A DNA stretch of 64,000 bases from Gonatopus flavifemur. Lineage: Eukaryota > Arthropoda > Insecta > Hymenoptera > Dryinidae. The translations under genes were made by a program, and so were the position numbers. Shown piece after piece: positions 12,501-22,120 of the stretch. The first letter of the stretch is position 1. Each line of letters begins with the position of its first letter. The notes beneath the pieces are model-generated. The model was not told the origin of the DNA and ran no database searches. It was given only the letters and a program-made list of their open reading frames with translations. The stretch is taken from contig JAFFJZ010000002.1 in assembly GCA_018340375.1 (NCBI GenBank), positions 27,608,001 through 27,672,000 of the forward strand, read 5' to 3'.

Positions 12501-15500
12501 AGCATCAAAGAGAAACAGTGGGTGAACGCATGGCGCGTGGTTCATGGATATATTTTACGCGGATCGCTTTTCTCACAAAAATTCCAAAATTATAAAAGGC
12601 AAAACATCCCAGTTCGCATACCCTAGTAGAAATTTGTGAATTATTAATTCTCTAGTCGCAACACTTACCCCAACAAAAAACTAGAGATCCCATTAGCTCA
12701 CTTATAAGTTGCTAATTTGACTGGTAACCAGAGAATTACTACAGGAATTTCTACTACACTGAAAAAAATACTCCGGTTAATATATGGACAGCAAGAATTA
12801 CTGCCATTTTAACCGGAATTCTAGTTAAATGAATCAAGTCTCCGGCAAATTTAACAAGGGCTCCGGTAAATTTAACAAGAATTCCAGTAAAAGTCACAGA
12901 TATTCCTTGCTGTCCATATAGTAACCGGAATTCTGGTAAAATTAACAGTTCATTTTTTTCCGTGTAGGGTAGTACAAGATGTCTCTGTGATATTGTGGGT
13001 ATATTTCGAGACATTAATGAGACATTGTGTGCTATGTGGAAGTACACAGAGAGAAATGTATAATAAAAATACGTAAAGCAACCACTTATTCAATAAAACC
13101 TATCAGGCATACGTAATAGAGATTTCAAATTCAACTGAATATAAACATATAAATTCATATGAATTATCTTTCCTTATGAATCATAGCCTTCCCTATTTGT
13201 CCCGTGTAGAAAAATTTAGTCTGGCAAACATATTGGGAGAATCTGGCCAAAAGTATGGCGAAAATTTGGCAATACGTAAGAATGGTCTGGCGAAAAGTAT
13301 GAGTAAGTCTGGTTGAAAGTATGGGGTTTGGGACTCAGCCATACTTTTGCCAAACCTTTATTTGGAGTCAGTGAAAGTTTGTCCAAAGCATGGGATAAAT
13401 CTGGTGGAAATAGAATAAAAAGATAACAAGAGTAGGTGCGTACTGATGATAATACACCTCATCAATGTACTCATTTTGTTCAAATAAACGATGGAATCAA
13501 TCACCAGCTCAAAATATGTTTTAAATAAATAAAATTTGCCGTGAATCATCACGAGACGTAGACTCATCTCATTTAATCTGTAATAAACAGTGAGAAATCC
13601 GCAGAAAATTTTTCAAAATAGGATCATACAAAGTGTGCAAATACTACCACTCTGAGAAGAGTGAATTTTTTAATCCTCCCATGTTTTGACATGATTTATC
13701 CCATGCTTTGGACAAACTTTCACTGACTTCAAATAAAGGTTTGGCAAAAGTATGGCTGAGTCCCAAACCCCATACTTTTCGCCAGACCATTCTTACGTAT
13801 TGCCAAATTTTTGCCATACTTTTGGCCAGATTCTTCCAATATGTTTGCCAGACTGAATTTCTCTAGACGGGTATGATTTACATGATAAAAATTTCTCCCA
13901 GTGTTTTATATTTAGTTGAGGGGAGGTTTTCATGTAGTGACCCCAAAATAAGGTGATTTTCTGGAATTTTTTTTTCATGGAAGGGAGTAAATAAAGAATT
14001 CGGGGATTCTCACACTCGTTAATGGAGTCTTCAAGGGTATAAAAAAATTCTTTTCAGTAGAAAATAAGGCCATCGGAATTGTTGATACGTGCGGAACATA
14101 ACCACCTGAAAAACAGTGATCAATCGAGCGCCACTATAGCACTGACAAAAATTATCAGAAATCAAAAATCCAAAAATTTTTATTAAATATACAGAGGTGT
14201 GAAAATTATTAGAATAATTGTGATTTCCAAAACTGGTCCGACTTTTCCTCTAGTTAATGCAATTATTCATGAAGTACTGATTTTATTTGTTGATATAAGT
14301 CGTTTTTGGGCCCTCAATTCTTGAATGAAGAGATATTTCATTGTTGCTATATAACAATCGTGTTTTCATAAAGTTATTTTTTATTATAAACATGTTGATA
14401 TGCCTGTGAATAACTAACAGCACCTCTTGGTGCACTTATTGGCATCTCAAGAACTATTGTTTCGTTGTGCTCCTTTGTAGGTATGGAGAGGATGACACTT
14501 ATTCAGTTACAATGATTTTCATAATCATTGAAAATTTTGGTCACATTTTGTTACTGTTTATTCTGAATATTCAGCAGTTCTACCATCACATACTGTTTAG
14601 TTTGAGACAGAGGTATCCAATTCATTAGAGTGGGAAAGAAGATTATCAGCACTTCATTTAAAAAATTCAGGAATCAAAAACTACTTATATCAACATGGAA
14701 AAAAATAGTACTCCACAAATAACTGCATGACCTGAAGCGAGGGTTGGAACAGTTTGGAAAATCACAATTATTCTAATAATTTTCACACCTCTGTATTATA
14801 TTTCTTGGAGGTTGTACCAATAAAACCAATGAAAAGTTCAAAATTCAAAAAATGACAAACATGCAAACTTTTGGTAGCATTTTCTCACCTTTTTTCCGCT
14901 CTTCAAATTGCTATAAAAAGAAAAAAAAGGCCAATGTCATCTCCATTCAAGTTCATTCTCCAATAAATTCAATCAGCTTCAAAATAAAAAAAAAAGAACG
15001 ATCCGTTCAGTAGTTTTTGAGATATCGTGGAGCCAAACTTGTGAAACAAGGTTTCGAGAAAAACACCTGTAAAGTTTTGGGATACGAATCCTTTAACTTT
15101 AGAAAATTTCTTTCATGTACTTTAAGACCCGTTTAATGAGTTTCAAATAACTCGAGTTCTCAATTCACTTCCTTCTTCAGAAAAAAAAAAATTCGAGAAA
15201 ATCACCTTATTTCGGAATTCGCGTGATGAAAACCTCCCTTTAAGGTTTCTTTTTCATAAAGCAATTAGCATACACTGTAAAAAAAAACTGGAAATTTACT
15301 GTGCAACTGGACTGGAAATTTCCAGTGCTAGTACTGGAATATGGATATTCCAGTACATGTACAGAGATTTTGTTGTTACGTTACTGAAAATTTACCAAGC
15401 ATAACTGAAAATTCAGTCATTGTACTGGAATTTTCAAGTTTGAGATGATGTACTGAAATTTTGCCATGATTTCGCGAAAATTTTACCGGCTCGTACTACA

Positions 15501-18431
15501 ATTTTATAGTTCTTGTGCACCAAAAAAAAATATTCCCTCAAAAAGGACTTGAGAAAAAATTTGGAATTTAGAAAAAAAAACCTAATCGTTGGTATACTGG
15601 AATTATACAGGTTTTTAACTGCAATTCTCAGGTTTTGTGATGGAATTTTCCAGTTACTATGCAATTGAATTATACAGGTTTTGAACTGCAATTTTCAGGT
15701 CGTGTGATGGAATTTTCCAGTTGCTATGCAACGGAATTTAATCACTGTTGCACTGAAATTTTCCACTTCTATTGGACTTCGTCATTTCTGGCAGGAAAAA
15801 TTTCAAGTCTTTATATTAAAAATTTCCTGATTGAGATTTTGAATAATAATTGTAATTGTAGCCAATGAAATTGATATATGAGGTTTTTCCAAGACTTATC
15901 CTCTTGTGTTCTAGATATGAAGCATATGTAGTAACCCAAGCTGGCCTTCCAACATGTCGCGCTATAGCTCATCGGTTAGGTCTTAGGTTTCAGTTGGTAG
16001 GCAGGTAGAAAAGTGTGGGTTCAAATCCTGTTAGGTAGACATGAGTTTCTGTCCATCCAAATGAACGATCAAAAGTTTCTCAATCATCTTGGAACACAAG
16101 GACCCTGCAAAATCACTTTGCGTGAGCAATTTTTTTTCAATTTTCATGGATATTTTCAGCATTAATTTTCCAGTACATGTCCTGGAAAAGTCCAGCTCGT
16201 GTACTGAAAAATTCCAGTACCGAGGCTCAGAAAATTTCCAGTTTTGATGCGGAAATTCCATAACGTTTGCACTGAATTTTTGCAGTACAAATGTGCTGAA
16301 ATTTTCCGGTACATGTACAGGTTAATGACTTCCAGTACATGTACTGGAATTTTCCGGTGAAATTTTTTTACAGTGTACCAGGGGGCATAAACTGAAGTAT
16401 GAAATTTTCAGAACTGAATGTGGCGCTCTCAAGTGTGGATTAGTGAAAGTTCGAATGGAATGCAGGGAGTGGGGGTATCAAGTATATTCATGTTGTATTA
16501 CCAACACAAGTATACTTGTCACTAATCCACACTGGAGAGCGCCACATTCAGTTCTGAAAATTTTATATTTCAGTTTATGCCCCCTGCAGCATACTTTGAA
16601 TTCATTGCAAAAATAAATAATTATCAATTATGATATCGGTCGATTGAACCTTTTGGTGAATTTGTAACGAGCAAACAGCTCTAATAATTCTTACATACAT
16701 CTAAAAAGAATAGTAAATGAATAATTTTGTTGCAGGTAATGTACACCGCGTACCGGTGAATTCAAGAACTGATCTCCAAGCCGTTGAACACAAAATAATC
16801 ACACCACACATCCTACAGGGAGCATAAAAACAGATCGATGAATATGAATACACTGCACATGTTTGAATCTATTTAGTATAAATAAATTCATGTAACGATC
16901 AACATCGGTGAAATTAAAATCATTCGTGAAGAAAAATGACATAAAATGTCCAAGCAATATTTCGCAACCCAAACAGCACACATAGCACCCGTAAAATGTG
17001 TGAAACAATAAATCAAACGAACGGCACATTCACGGACATTCTCATATCACGCCAATGTTCCTTCAACATGAAAATATTTGTAATCATGCTAGACAAGTGG
17101 AAACTATACACATTCCTCCGTCGCAAGTGATATATGAAAATTAACGGGATTGTTTACATAAGTGAAAATCGTGTAAAGTTCATTCGAAAAGCCGGATTAT
17201 TCTAACACTATCATATACTATATATTAATATCTGCCGTGTTGAGTGGTAAGGATAAGTTTCAAACTAATCATGTCAATTCATTGAGAATAATTACAAGAT
17301 TACACTGAAAAAAAAGTAGTGGAGTCAACCTCGCGGCGAGTTTAAATACAGCGAAACTCGATATCGATTGATTTGACCGAATAAGCATTCGCTTCAATCG
17401 ATATTCAGGTGATTTGACTTCGCGACGAGATTCAGTAATCTTCATCGAAATTATCCAGTCGGAATATTCATACAACGCGTTATTGCAACGCATCGCGCAA
17501 ACATTCCTAAATTTGCAGAGGAAAATAAATGTGAGGATGGTATATCAGAAGAGTAATATCTTCTCCCATTAGGATACAAAGAATATAATTTCCTTGTATA
17601 ATTTTTTTGGAGAGTAAGTAACGTATCTTTCCTAGAATACTAATTTTATATAGTTACCAAGAAACGTGTATTCCAGTAAATAAGCTTCATTTCTAATATC
17701 TTTGCACACGTATTGAAACTTTATGAAAGATGTATACCATTCATTCATTACCATCTGAAGGACAGACGAAGACTAGGAAGTTACACATCTTCAAAATGAT
17801 AACATATAACATGAGAATCATAACAGTGAATATCATGATCAGATATAACTCTTTTCTCCCACATCTTGCAACTAGATATAGTAATTTTAAGAATACGTCC
17901 AAGTAGAATTTATAGCATATATAACATTTATAGATTGTGATCTTATAAACTCTCAAAAAGACATGAAAACTCTCCCTGCTGGCGATGTCAGATAGAAACT
18001 AATGGAAAAACGATAAAAAGCGCGTAGAAACGGATAGAAACAAATGGACTCTGACTGCAGTTTTTGTCAATTTCTATCTGGCTTTTTGAACAGGGATATC
18101 ATTCTTCTGTTTACTGAAATTCAAGGTATATCTTTTTCAGTGAGTCCTTTGTTTTGTTTGTTTTCAACAGGTTCGAGAGAATTCTACAGCAAGGGGGTAT
18201 ATAAATTCAGGTTATGCTAAACCAAGATGCACGAAAAAGAAGTGCACCATCCAAGATAAGGAATGCATCGAAACTGACGTTTACGTGGAAGATAGAAAAT
18301 ACACACCAACTCGAAGAGGACATAACGAATCGTATCCATCACGATGTTCGAGTCCGAGACTAGAACAAACGGAGACAACTATTAATGAAGACAACGAAGA
18401 TGAAGAGACTGTCAGAGTGACAAGATTCTAA
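69..18431 (+). CDS. boss: Bride of sevenless-like class C GPCR, 3' part (four exons)
   Basis: Exons 69-557, 1111-1451, 5936-6181 and 18171-18431 join in one frame with GT/AG borders and consistent phases (1, 0, 0) to give 444 residues plus a stop; the 5' part lies outside the window. The joined protein has seven hydrophobic segments: TM1-4 in the first exon (starting WIPIFLTLASCG, then AATLFLIVTNII, FGVLFSIMLSRSLF, LQGLMTFFMAGMEI), TM5 across the first junction (GYDIVLLLSLFVV), then TM6 and TM7 (FFCTAIGLLIVWAVW, VCFGILLTAYLILGG) ending in PRTYFM. QRNYHEG before TM6 and PRTYFM after TM7 resemble the Boss/GPRC5 group of family C receptors. In flies Boss is the membrane ligand of the Sevenless kinase on the R8 photoreceptor and has been linked to glucose sensing. 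The tail is Tyr/Asn-rich (PNYYGNPNPGMRYENYY) and then acidic. Another family C receptor cannot be excluded without a search. Confidence 0.75.
558..1110 (+). other. boss intron, nothing recognised but a microsatellite
   Basis: A 553-bp intron bounded by GTAAGT and TTTCACAG. Apart from the ATT microsatellite at 901-920 I see no repeat or coding signal in it. Confidence 0.7.
901..920. repeat. (ATT)n microsatellite
   Basis: About seven uninterrupted ATT units within the first intron. Confidence 0.9.
1111..1451 (+). CDS. boss: boss-like exon with TM5-TM7
   Basis: The acceptor is TATTTCACAG at 1110; the first G... codon is completed by the last base of the previous exon. The donor GGACAG|GTTAGA is weak (GTTAGA) but it is the phase-0 site that joins to the next exon; reading through it adds only ten residues before a stop. 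Confidence 0.75.
1624..2556. repeat. Outer foldback element around the GAATATTC MITE
   Basis: The segment 1624-1677 (AAAAATTTGGAC... TTTTGTCCTGATTGTTGAAT) reappears inverted at about 2483-2550. The two arms enclose the CCC-ended element at 1717-2481, so this is a nested pair or one long foldback. No TSD was recognised for the outer element. Confidence 0.6.
1717..2481. mobile_element. CCC-class MITE, internal word GAATATTC
   Basis: The ends are CCCCAGGTAGCACA and its imperfect inverse TGTTACATGGGG. Both arms are built of GAATATTC-like palindromes (for example GAATATATTC near 1805, GAATATTCAC near 2380, GAATATTCTCAGAATATTC near 2450), in inverted order about the centre. No 2-bp duplication is visible at this copy. 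Confidence 0.65.
2557..3576. other. Intron stretch, nothing recognised
   Basis: AT-rich intronic DNA of the boss-like gene. I see no open coding relic, clear inverted repeat or tandem repeat here. Confidence 0.5.
3577..3862. mobile_element. CCC-class MITE, internal word GAGTTC/GAACTC
   Basis: Ends CCCTGATAACACACGAAGA and inverse TTCGTGTGTTATCTGGG, flanked by TT on both sides (3575-76, 3863-64). The whole element folds on itself; GAACTC/GAGTTC recurs throughout both arms. Confidence 0.8.
3933..4137. mobile_element. CAC-class MITE in a foldback arm, TSD CA
   Basis: Ends CACTGAAAAAATCGTATACT and inverse GATTTTTTGGGTG, flanked by direct CA (3931-32, 4138-39). The interior repeats TTAGAGGA/CCTCTAA-like words. 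The uninterrupted right arm of the host foldback (around 4925) shows the empty site. Confidence 0.75.
4463..4538. mobile_element. 76-bp CCC-class MITE
   Basis: Ends CCCTTGCAAG and inverse CTGCTAGGG, flanked by AA on each side. The interior carries AAGGCCT/CAAGG words. Very short, so confidence is limited. Confidence 0.5.
4817..4847. repeat. Perfect 14-bp-arm palindrome in a GC-rich island
   Basis: ACTCATGCTAGCGA, a 3-nt loop CTG, and its exact inverse. It sits in a GC-rich block (about 4740-4860) unlike the surrounding AT-rich intron. Confidence 0.85.
4971..5466. other. Intron stretch, nothing recognised
   Basis: Ordinary AT-rich intron sequence between two elements; no feature identified. 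Confidence 0.5.
5467..5721. mobile_element. CAC-class MITE, word TTAGTTG, copy 1
   Basis: 255 bp with ends CACCGAAAAAATAATTAG and inverse TTTTTTTCGGTG, flanked by direct CA. Many CAACTA/TTAGTTG words. A reverse-complement copy of the same length lies at 59371-59625 with TA flanks. Confidence 0.85.
5936..6181 (+). CDS. boss: boss-like exon, cytoplasmic tail part 1
   Basis: 82 codons, phase 0 at both ends; acceptor GGTATTTTACAG, donor AACGAG|GTGAGT. The peptide begins SRVAHDYASPTQGFG and is rich in Tyr, Asn and Pro, as expected of a receptor tail rather than a membrane segment. Confidence 0.7.
6378..6799. mobile_element. CCC-class MITE, word AGATGTCT, intact copy
   Basis: Ends CCCATACAGCACAAATTTTG and inverse TTTTTGCTTGTATGGG, flanked by GT on both sides. 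AGATGTCT/AGACATCT and AGATCT-like words fill the arms. Relatives: 44421-45654 (near-full), 21887-22120 and 28553-28715 (degraded). Confidence 0.8.
6800..7646. other. Intron stretch, nothing recognised
   Basis: Contains a 100-codon open frame (6982-7284) without recognisable domain or splice context; I treat it as chance. Confidence 0.5.
7647..8128. mobile_element. CAC-class TIR element with GC-rich insert
   Basis: Ends CACTGAAAGCCCAATTTCT and inverse AGAAATTGAGTTCTCAGTG, flanked by TA. The arms match for roughly 90 bp. The centre (about 7800-7985) is a GC-richer foreign block ending in a hairpin built on GGCTAAGATCACATG and its inverse (7917-7980). Confidence 0.75.
8198..8800 (+). pseudogene. 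Copia-type gag and protease relic
   Basis: One frame from 8198 to the stop at 8530 reads RKKLLWIKLN...LKFQEVIRK...LEETNIICYPLLRMP...VLTAIETLSIENL, the pattern of Ty1/copia gag (UBN2 family). Downstream, near 8720-8780, another frame gives SGWIWILDSGCIETQ, the LDSG active-site context of a copia aspartic protease. Stops and frame changes show it is dead; the integrase, RT and LTRs were not found. Same strand as the host gene, inside its large intron. Confidence 0.7.
9037..9638. mobile_element. TIR element with GGGGGAAGTC ends
   Basis: Ends GGGGGAAGTCTCCC and inverse CGGGACTTCCCCC, flanked by TA. TACCGGACACT occurs near the left end and its inverse AGTGTCCGGTA near the right. A minus-strand frame at 9258-9497 has no recognisable homology. 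Confidence 0.7.
10012..10560. repeat. Long foldback (about 200-bp arms)
   Basis: Segments around 10021-10210 (ATGAAATAACGCACATTTTG, ATTCTATCGTT, GCACAACTTGACGAAG) reappear inverted at 10340-10555. The 105-codon open frame at 10041-10358 lies across the arms and is probably a by-product. Confidence 0.65.
10561..12620. other. Intron stretch, nothing recognised
   Basis: About 2 kb of AT-rich intron with no convincing coding relic or inverted repeat; several 60-80-codon open frames look random. Confidence 0.5.
12621..12969. mobile_element. CCC-class MITE interrupted by a CAC-class MITE
   Basis: Left end CCCTAGTAGAAATTTGTG; the right end GGAATTTCTACTA...GGG is split by the element at 12757-12964. 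With the insert removed the right end reads as the inverse of the left. TA flanks both sides. Confidence 0.75.
12757..12964. mobile_element. CAC-class MITE, word CCGGTAAAATTAACA
   Basis: Ends CACTGAAAAAAATACTCCGG and inverse TTTTTTTCCGTG, flanked by TA. CCGGTAAATTTAACA-like words recur in both orientations, plus ATATGGACAGCAAG and its inverse. Confidence 0.8.
13201..13871. mobile_element. CCC-class foldback, words CTGGC and GTATGG
   Basis: Arms of about 200 bp: CCCGTGTAGAAAAATTTAGT at the left and its inverse at the right; AAAAGTATGG and GTCTGGC recur at short intervals. Related to 28153-28423. The flanks (GT, TA) do not match. Confidence 0.75.
14192..14793. mobile_element. Non-autonomous Tc1/mariner-type element
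   Basis: 602 bp, TIR CAGAGGTGTGAAAATTATTA repeated exactly inverted at the other end, TA on both sides; the arm similarity continues with gaps for about 150 bp. No transposase frame remains. Confidence 0.75.
14794..15272. other. Intron stretch, nothing recognised
   Basis: AT-rich intron with A- and T-runs, no element recognised. Confidence 0.5.
15273..16375. mobile_element. 1,103-bp CAC-class TIR element, copy 1
   Basis: Ends CACTGTAAAAAAAAACTGG and inverse TTTTTTTACAGTG with TA on both sides. TACTGGAA/TTCCAGTA words are dense in the outer thirds, for example CCAGTACATGTACTGG near the right end. Differs from the copy at 55691-56793 at three positions I could see. Carries a tRNA-like block at 15960-16037. 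Confidence 0.9.
15960..16037 (+). other. tRNA-like A-box/B-box block inside the 1.1-kb element
   Basis: TAGCTCATCGG (15965-15975) fits a pol III A box and GGTTCAAATCC (16018-16028) a B box, 42 nt apart. I could not fold a convincing cloverleaf, so this is not called a tRNA gene. The block is preserved in the second copy. Confidence 0.45.
16378..16590. repeat. Foldback with 70-bp arms
   Basis: CAGGGGGCATAAACTGAA and the following 55 bp, including GAATGTGGCGCTCTC, return inverted and end at GCCCCCTG. It directly abuts the 1.1-kb element. Confidence 0.8.
17303..17441. mobile_element. CAC-class MITE, probably incomplete
   Basis: Starts TA|CACTGAAAAAAAAGTAGTGG; AATCGATAT and inverse copies and GTGATTTGACTTCGCG/GTCAACCTCGCGG are related words. 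The right terminus was not found. Confidence 0.4.
17442..18170. other. End of the large boss intron
   Basis: AT-rich DNA ending in a pyrimidine tract and TTTTCAACAG; nothing else recognised. Confidence 0.5.
18171..18431 (+). CDS. boss: boss-like last exon
   Basis: Begins VRENSTARGYIN in phase 0 and ends DEETVRVTRF with TAA at 18429-18431. The repeated YVED motif (VYVEDNE at the previous exon end, VYVEDRK here) supports the junction. Codons look selected despite the 12-kb intron. Confidence 0.7.
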   Translation, partial: VRENSTARGYINSGYAKPRCTKKKCTIQDKECIETDVYVEDRKYTPTRRGHNESYPSRCSSPRLEQTETTINEDNEDEETVRVTRF

Positions 18432-18517
18432 TTTTTTTACTGTTCATTCAATCAAATTATTTTCGTATTGCGAGTGGTGTGAATTTAATTGTGTCTGATT
18501 CTACAATAATTGTGTGA

Positions 18518-18528
18518 AATAAAATAAA
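18518..18528 (+). terminator. boss: Polyadenylation signals of the boss-like gene
   Basis: Two overlapping AATAAA hexamers (18518-23, 18523-28), about 90 bp past the stop codon. Confidence 0.6.
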
Positions 18529-18696
18529 TCATGAGAACTGGAATGAATGATTTCCAAACTTCAAAAGAAAGGTTTTGGCGCTAGCCAAATCTTACAGTTC
18601 GCAATGAGCAATTCAAATGTTTCTGCCACCTTCAAGCTTGATACCCACGCGTTATGTCGAGAAATTTCTTCCACTCTATAGTGGCAATCATTTTCC

Positions 18697-18967
18697 TTCA
18701 GGAGAACCTTCGAAGTTTACTGCCTCACTCGCTTTCAAATCTGTCGGAAGGAATTTACGAAAGTACGTCTGCAGGAAGCATTTGCCTTGAATCTGTTGTA
18801 GTTCTAACTCTAGGAAATGATGCAGAAACTTCATATCCTACACCATATTTCTAAAAAGTGGGAAGATCTACAACAGATTCCTTGTCCAGACCTACTTTTG
18901 TAAGTTCTCGACGATAGATTCGTAAACAAGTGAAGAAGCAGACTTTGAAGGTTCTGTTGAAGAAAAA
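18697..18967. repeat. Foldback with about 100-bp arms
   Basis: AGAACCTTCGAAGTTTACTG...GAATCTGTTGTAG at 18703-18801 is repeated inverted at 18871-18965 with moderate divergence. The open frame 18654-18854 is a by-product. Confidence 0.75.
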
Positions 18968-18976
18968 TGATCGCTA

Positions 18977-19226
18977 CACAGAGAAAAAGGAATAGTTATA
19001 ACATAGCAACTACTTAAGTCGATTTTCGACCATCTACTTTAATGGTTGCTGCAACTATTCAGTAGTCAGGACAAGTATCACGTTAGATGCCTCAACCAAC
19101 TCAAGTACCTCGTAAGTTGCCAGGTATATACGTTAGTGAATGCAACTATTGAGTTAGTTGAGGCAGCTAAAGTGATACCTGTCCTGACTACTGAGTAGTT
19201 GCTGCAACTATTTCTCTTTCTCCCTG
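18977..19226. mobile_element. CAC-class MITE, word GCAACTA
   Basis: Ends CACAGAGAAAAAGGAATAGT and inverse ACTATTTCTCTTTCTCCCTG with TA flanks. TGCTGCAACTATT, CTCAACCAACTC and inverses fill the interior. Confidence 0.75.
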
Positions 19227-20027
19227 TACTTGGGCAAGATGATTCAGTCAGCATATCAGAAATCTTCTATTCCAGATGGAAAATTCTTCCATCAAAGTCA
19301 CCAACACGAGAGGCAATGAATGTTATTTTGAAATCCAATCCTATTGAACGATATTTTCTGGTATCGATATTTTTTATAGAAACTTATATTTCAAATTAAA
19401 TATAAAATATCGATATGGTGAAATATCGTGCATCTCTATGCCGCACGAAATTTCTGCCTTGATCATAGTTCTAGGTATTCACGGCATGTTATCCGGATCA
19501 ACTGCTCATCAATGATACCAGTTGCATACTTTAATTCTGATAATTTGATAGAACAGGAATTGATTCGGATTACAACCCGATCGTATCCCTTTCTGACCTG
19601 ATGTCCATTACAATGGACATTTCTATAAAACTTTCAGACGCCTGTAATACCAAAAATACTGGATTTAATGAATTTGTGAAACATCGAATGAATTATTCAA
19701 CAGTTGCTGAACATGGTTCACATATCAATGAGGCCCAATGGCGACGAAATGCGAATCCGACTTGTGTGGAGTTTAATTTAAAAACGCTTTCCCCCAGAGG
19801 GGGGAATGGAAATGAAGAAAGTGAAACCTGTAATGCGCTTTCATTAGAAAGGTAGATTGCACTTCCGTATCAAAGGTGTGTTTATTGATAACGAATTATG
19901 ATTGGACAAATTTACTGTAAACTCGTTCAAAACATTTTGTTCTAACGAACTTGAGAAAAAAAGATTTCTAAATTTTGAAAATTGAATAATTCAATAAGTA
20001 TGGAGTTTTACACCTTTTCTCTTAGTA
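19227..20027. other. Intergenic, nothing firm
   Basis: TCCCTTTCTGACCTGA (19588) returns inverted at 20308, hinting at a degraded element that would span 19587-20325; no other feature seen. Confidence 0.4.
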
Positions 20028-20100
20028 GGTGTGGAAATTCCACACCTGGTATTTTAGCAGGTGTGGGGTCCTCCACAGCTCCACACCCGTTTCGCCGCCC
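20028..20100. repeat. GGTGTGGAATTCCACACC cluster
   Basis: AGGTGTGGAAATTCCACACCT is followed by further GGTGTGGGG/CTCCACACCC words; probable remnant of a word-type MITE. Confidence 0.5.
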
Positions 20101-20499
20101 CTGATGAGGCCGATCTATGATGAGGAATATGTTTTTATATACAACACGTATCTAGTTTGTATCTATTTTGACGCAACTCCGATATACTTTTTATAAAATC
20201 AATCGATCCTCTCCAGAATTGCTATCACGCATGAAAATTCATGTATGTAACAGAACATGACAAAATGTGACCTCAAAGTAAGTAATCCATCGCTCAAGAC
20301 AATTCAGGTCAGAAAGGGATATGGTATGCCGTAAACATCTCCGGTCGGTTTGTTGCAAAAATCGCAACTGAACTGGAATTCCCATTTCGCGCCAAAACCA
20401 ACCAGAACCGAACTTACGATTGAACTCCAGACGAAAATAAAGCGTTCAACTAAAAATGCAGGAGAAGAGCTTGCAAAATCAATCAAGAGACCCAAGCGT

Positions 20500-21270
20500 G
20501 TATTGCATATAATGACAATAGGCCCCACGCTGGGTTCATCCCCTTTAACCCAGTATTGGGGAATGTCGATGGAGCCCATGTTGGCTCAATCTTGGCCCTG
20601 TTATGCTCTCCCATACAATTATGGTTGGTAGAAAATGGAAATAATGAATCTTAGTGCGGGCACATTTGAACTTTGCCCCAATTTGGACCAGCGTTAGGCG
20701 AAGATTGGAGTGAATTTATATTCCGAGCATGTGTGTACAATCCGAGCGTGTGTGAATTTCGGTCTCACTTTGGTCCAGTCGTGGGCCCATATAAGCACGA
20801 TGGGGCTCAATACTAGGCCCAAGACTGGGCTAAAGTGGGGCTGAAGTTCATGTCCGCTGGGGTAGAATTCAAAGCAATTTCCCAATTTGAACAAAAAAGA
20901 AGAGGCAGTATCGATTGCCTAGTCTGGGTTCATGCTGGGCCCATGGTGTTACCAATCCTAGAGCAAAGCAATACAGCCAACACTGTAAAAAGACTGGAAG
21001 CGGCTGCATCTTCTTTGAAAACTTGACTGAAATTCAGTCTTTTCCATTGTTTCGGTATTTGTTTTGGATGCTTACTCTTAGCTGAGATAGGGCTAGTTTT
21101 GGCTGCATCTTAAACTCAGCTCATATTACAACTGAAATGAAGTTTTTTTTTCACCGTGGAGCTGGGAACGATGTTATCATCTTGACCCCACGTTGGGCAG
21201 CATGGGCACCCACTCTGGGCTTAAATTGGGCCCGTCGTTAATCCACACTTGGGGAATATCAAAAGTTTGG
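20500..21270. repeat. TGGGCCCA word region
   Basis: TGGGCCCA, TTGGCCC, TTGGGGCTCA and related words recur in both orientations. It is GC-rich relative to its flanks. A diverged 115-bp repeat shared with 39505-39627 is embedded at 21008-21122. Ends were not resolved. Confidence 0.55.
21008..21122 (+). repeat. Dispersed repeat, copy 1
   Basis: CTGCATCTT, AATTCAGTC, GGGCTAGTTTTGGCTGCATC occur in the same order and spacing as in 39505-39627. Confidence 0.55.
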
Positions 21271-21886
21271 GAAGTGTAATTTGGCGCTTCAAAGCGTGCG
21301 TCAAAGATGATCCAGTTCAAAAGCGTGCACGAAACGTTTCTTTCATAAATGTAATTCCAACTGAGTTTCTAAAACGTTTACAAAACAAAGCAATCAAACC
21401 GTACCCAGGCTTTTTATGAACGCCCATTGCATTTCCTGCCGGGAAAAGTCAATTGATGCTGATTGCGCACTTTGGGCCCTTTCCTTCCTTCGATGAACAT
21501 TTTCCTTGCACTTGGTGAACGTTATTTTTCCACCAGGAACACTAGGATACAAATTTAGAATACGGCTCGAATAGTTGAATCAATAGCATTTGTAAATAAT
21601 AATCATTTAAGGGCAGGTTCTAGTCATGATAGAAAAAGAATTTTTTTTTCATTCTACTTTATTTTCATCCTTAGGATCTTGAAAATGTGTAGTCAAAAGG
21701 ATATCCCCCTATATGATTCATTTTAGGAGTTTTAGCGTACTGGAAGAGAGAATGCGTTGGCCGAAAAACAAGTATAAACCACGATAAGGGTGGGTAAAAA
21801 GTAGGTAACAGGTAAGTGCAGCCACACCTGCTGTCTGAGAATGAGAAAGGAACCTGATATGGTGCTGGAATAGCTGATTAGATCCC
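21271..21886. other. Intergenic, nothing recognised
   Basis: No coding relic or clear repeat seen. Confidence 0.5.
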
Positions 21887-22120
21887 ATATAGACAAAAAG
21901 ATATCTTTTCGAAATCTAAAAGATGTCTTACAAACTGTTCTAAAAGATATCTAAAAGAAGTCTGAAAGATGTCTTATGCGACAGTTTTAGACATCCAAAA
22001 CATGTCTTGAGTAACACATCTTTTAGAACTCTTACTAGATATCTAGAAGATATCTTTTAGACTTCTTCAAGACGAGTGTTAGATATGATGCAAATTTTTC
22101 TTAGGACCTCTTCCCTGATT
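21887..22120. mobile_element. Degraded AGATGTCT-word MITE
   Basis: AGATATCTTTT, AAAAGATGTCTTA and inverses recur; the ends CCCATATAGACAAAAAG and GATGCAAATTTTTCTT resemble those of the 6378-6799 family but are damaged. Confidence 0.55.

Noticed and set aside
15960..16037. A true tRNA gene
   Set aside because: A and B boxes are present but acceptor and anticodon stems do not pair convincingly.
16737..16775. Alternative last exon of boss after TTGTTGCAG
   Set aside because: In the required phase it gives only VMYTAYR before a stop and has no independent support.
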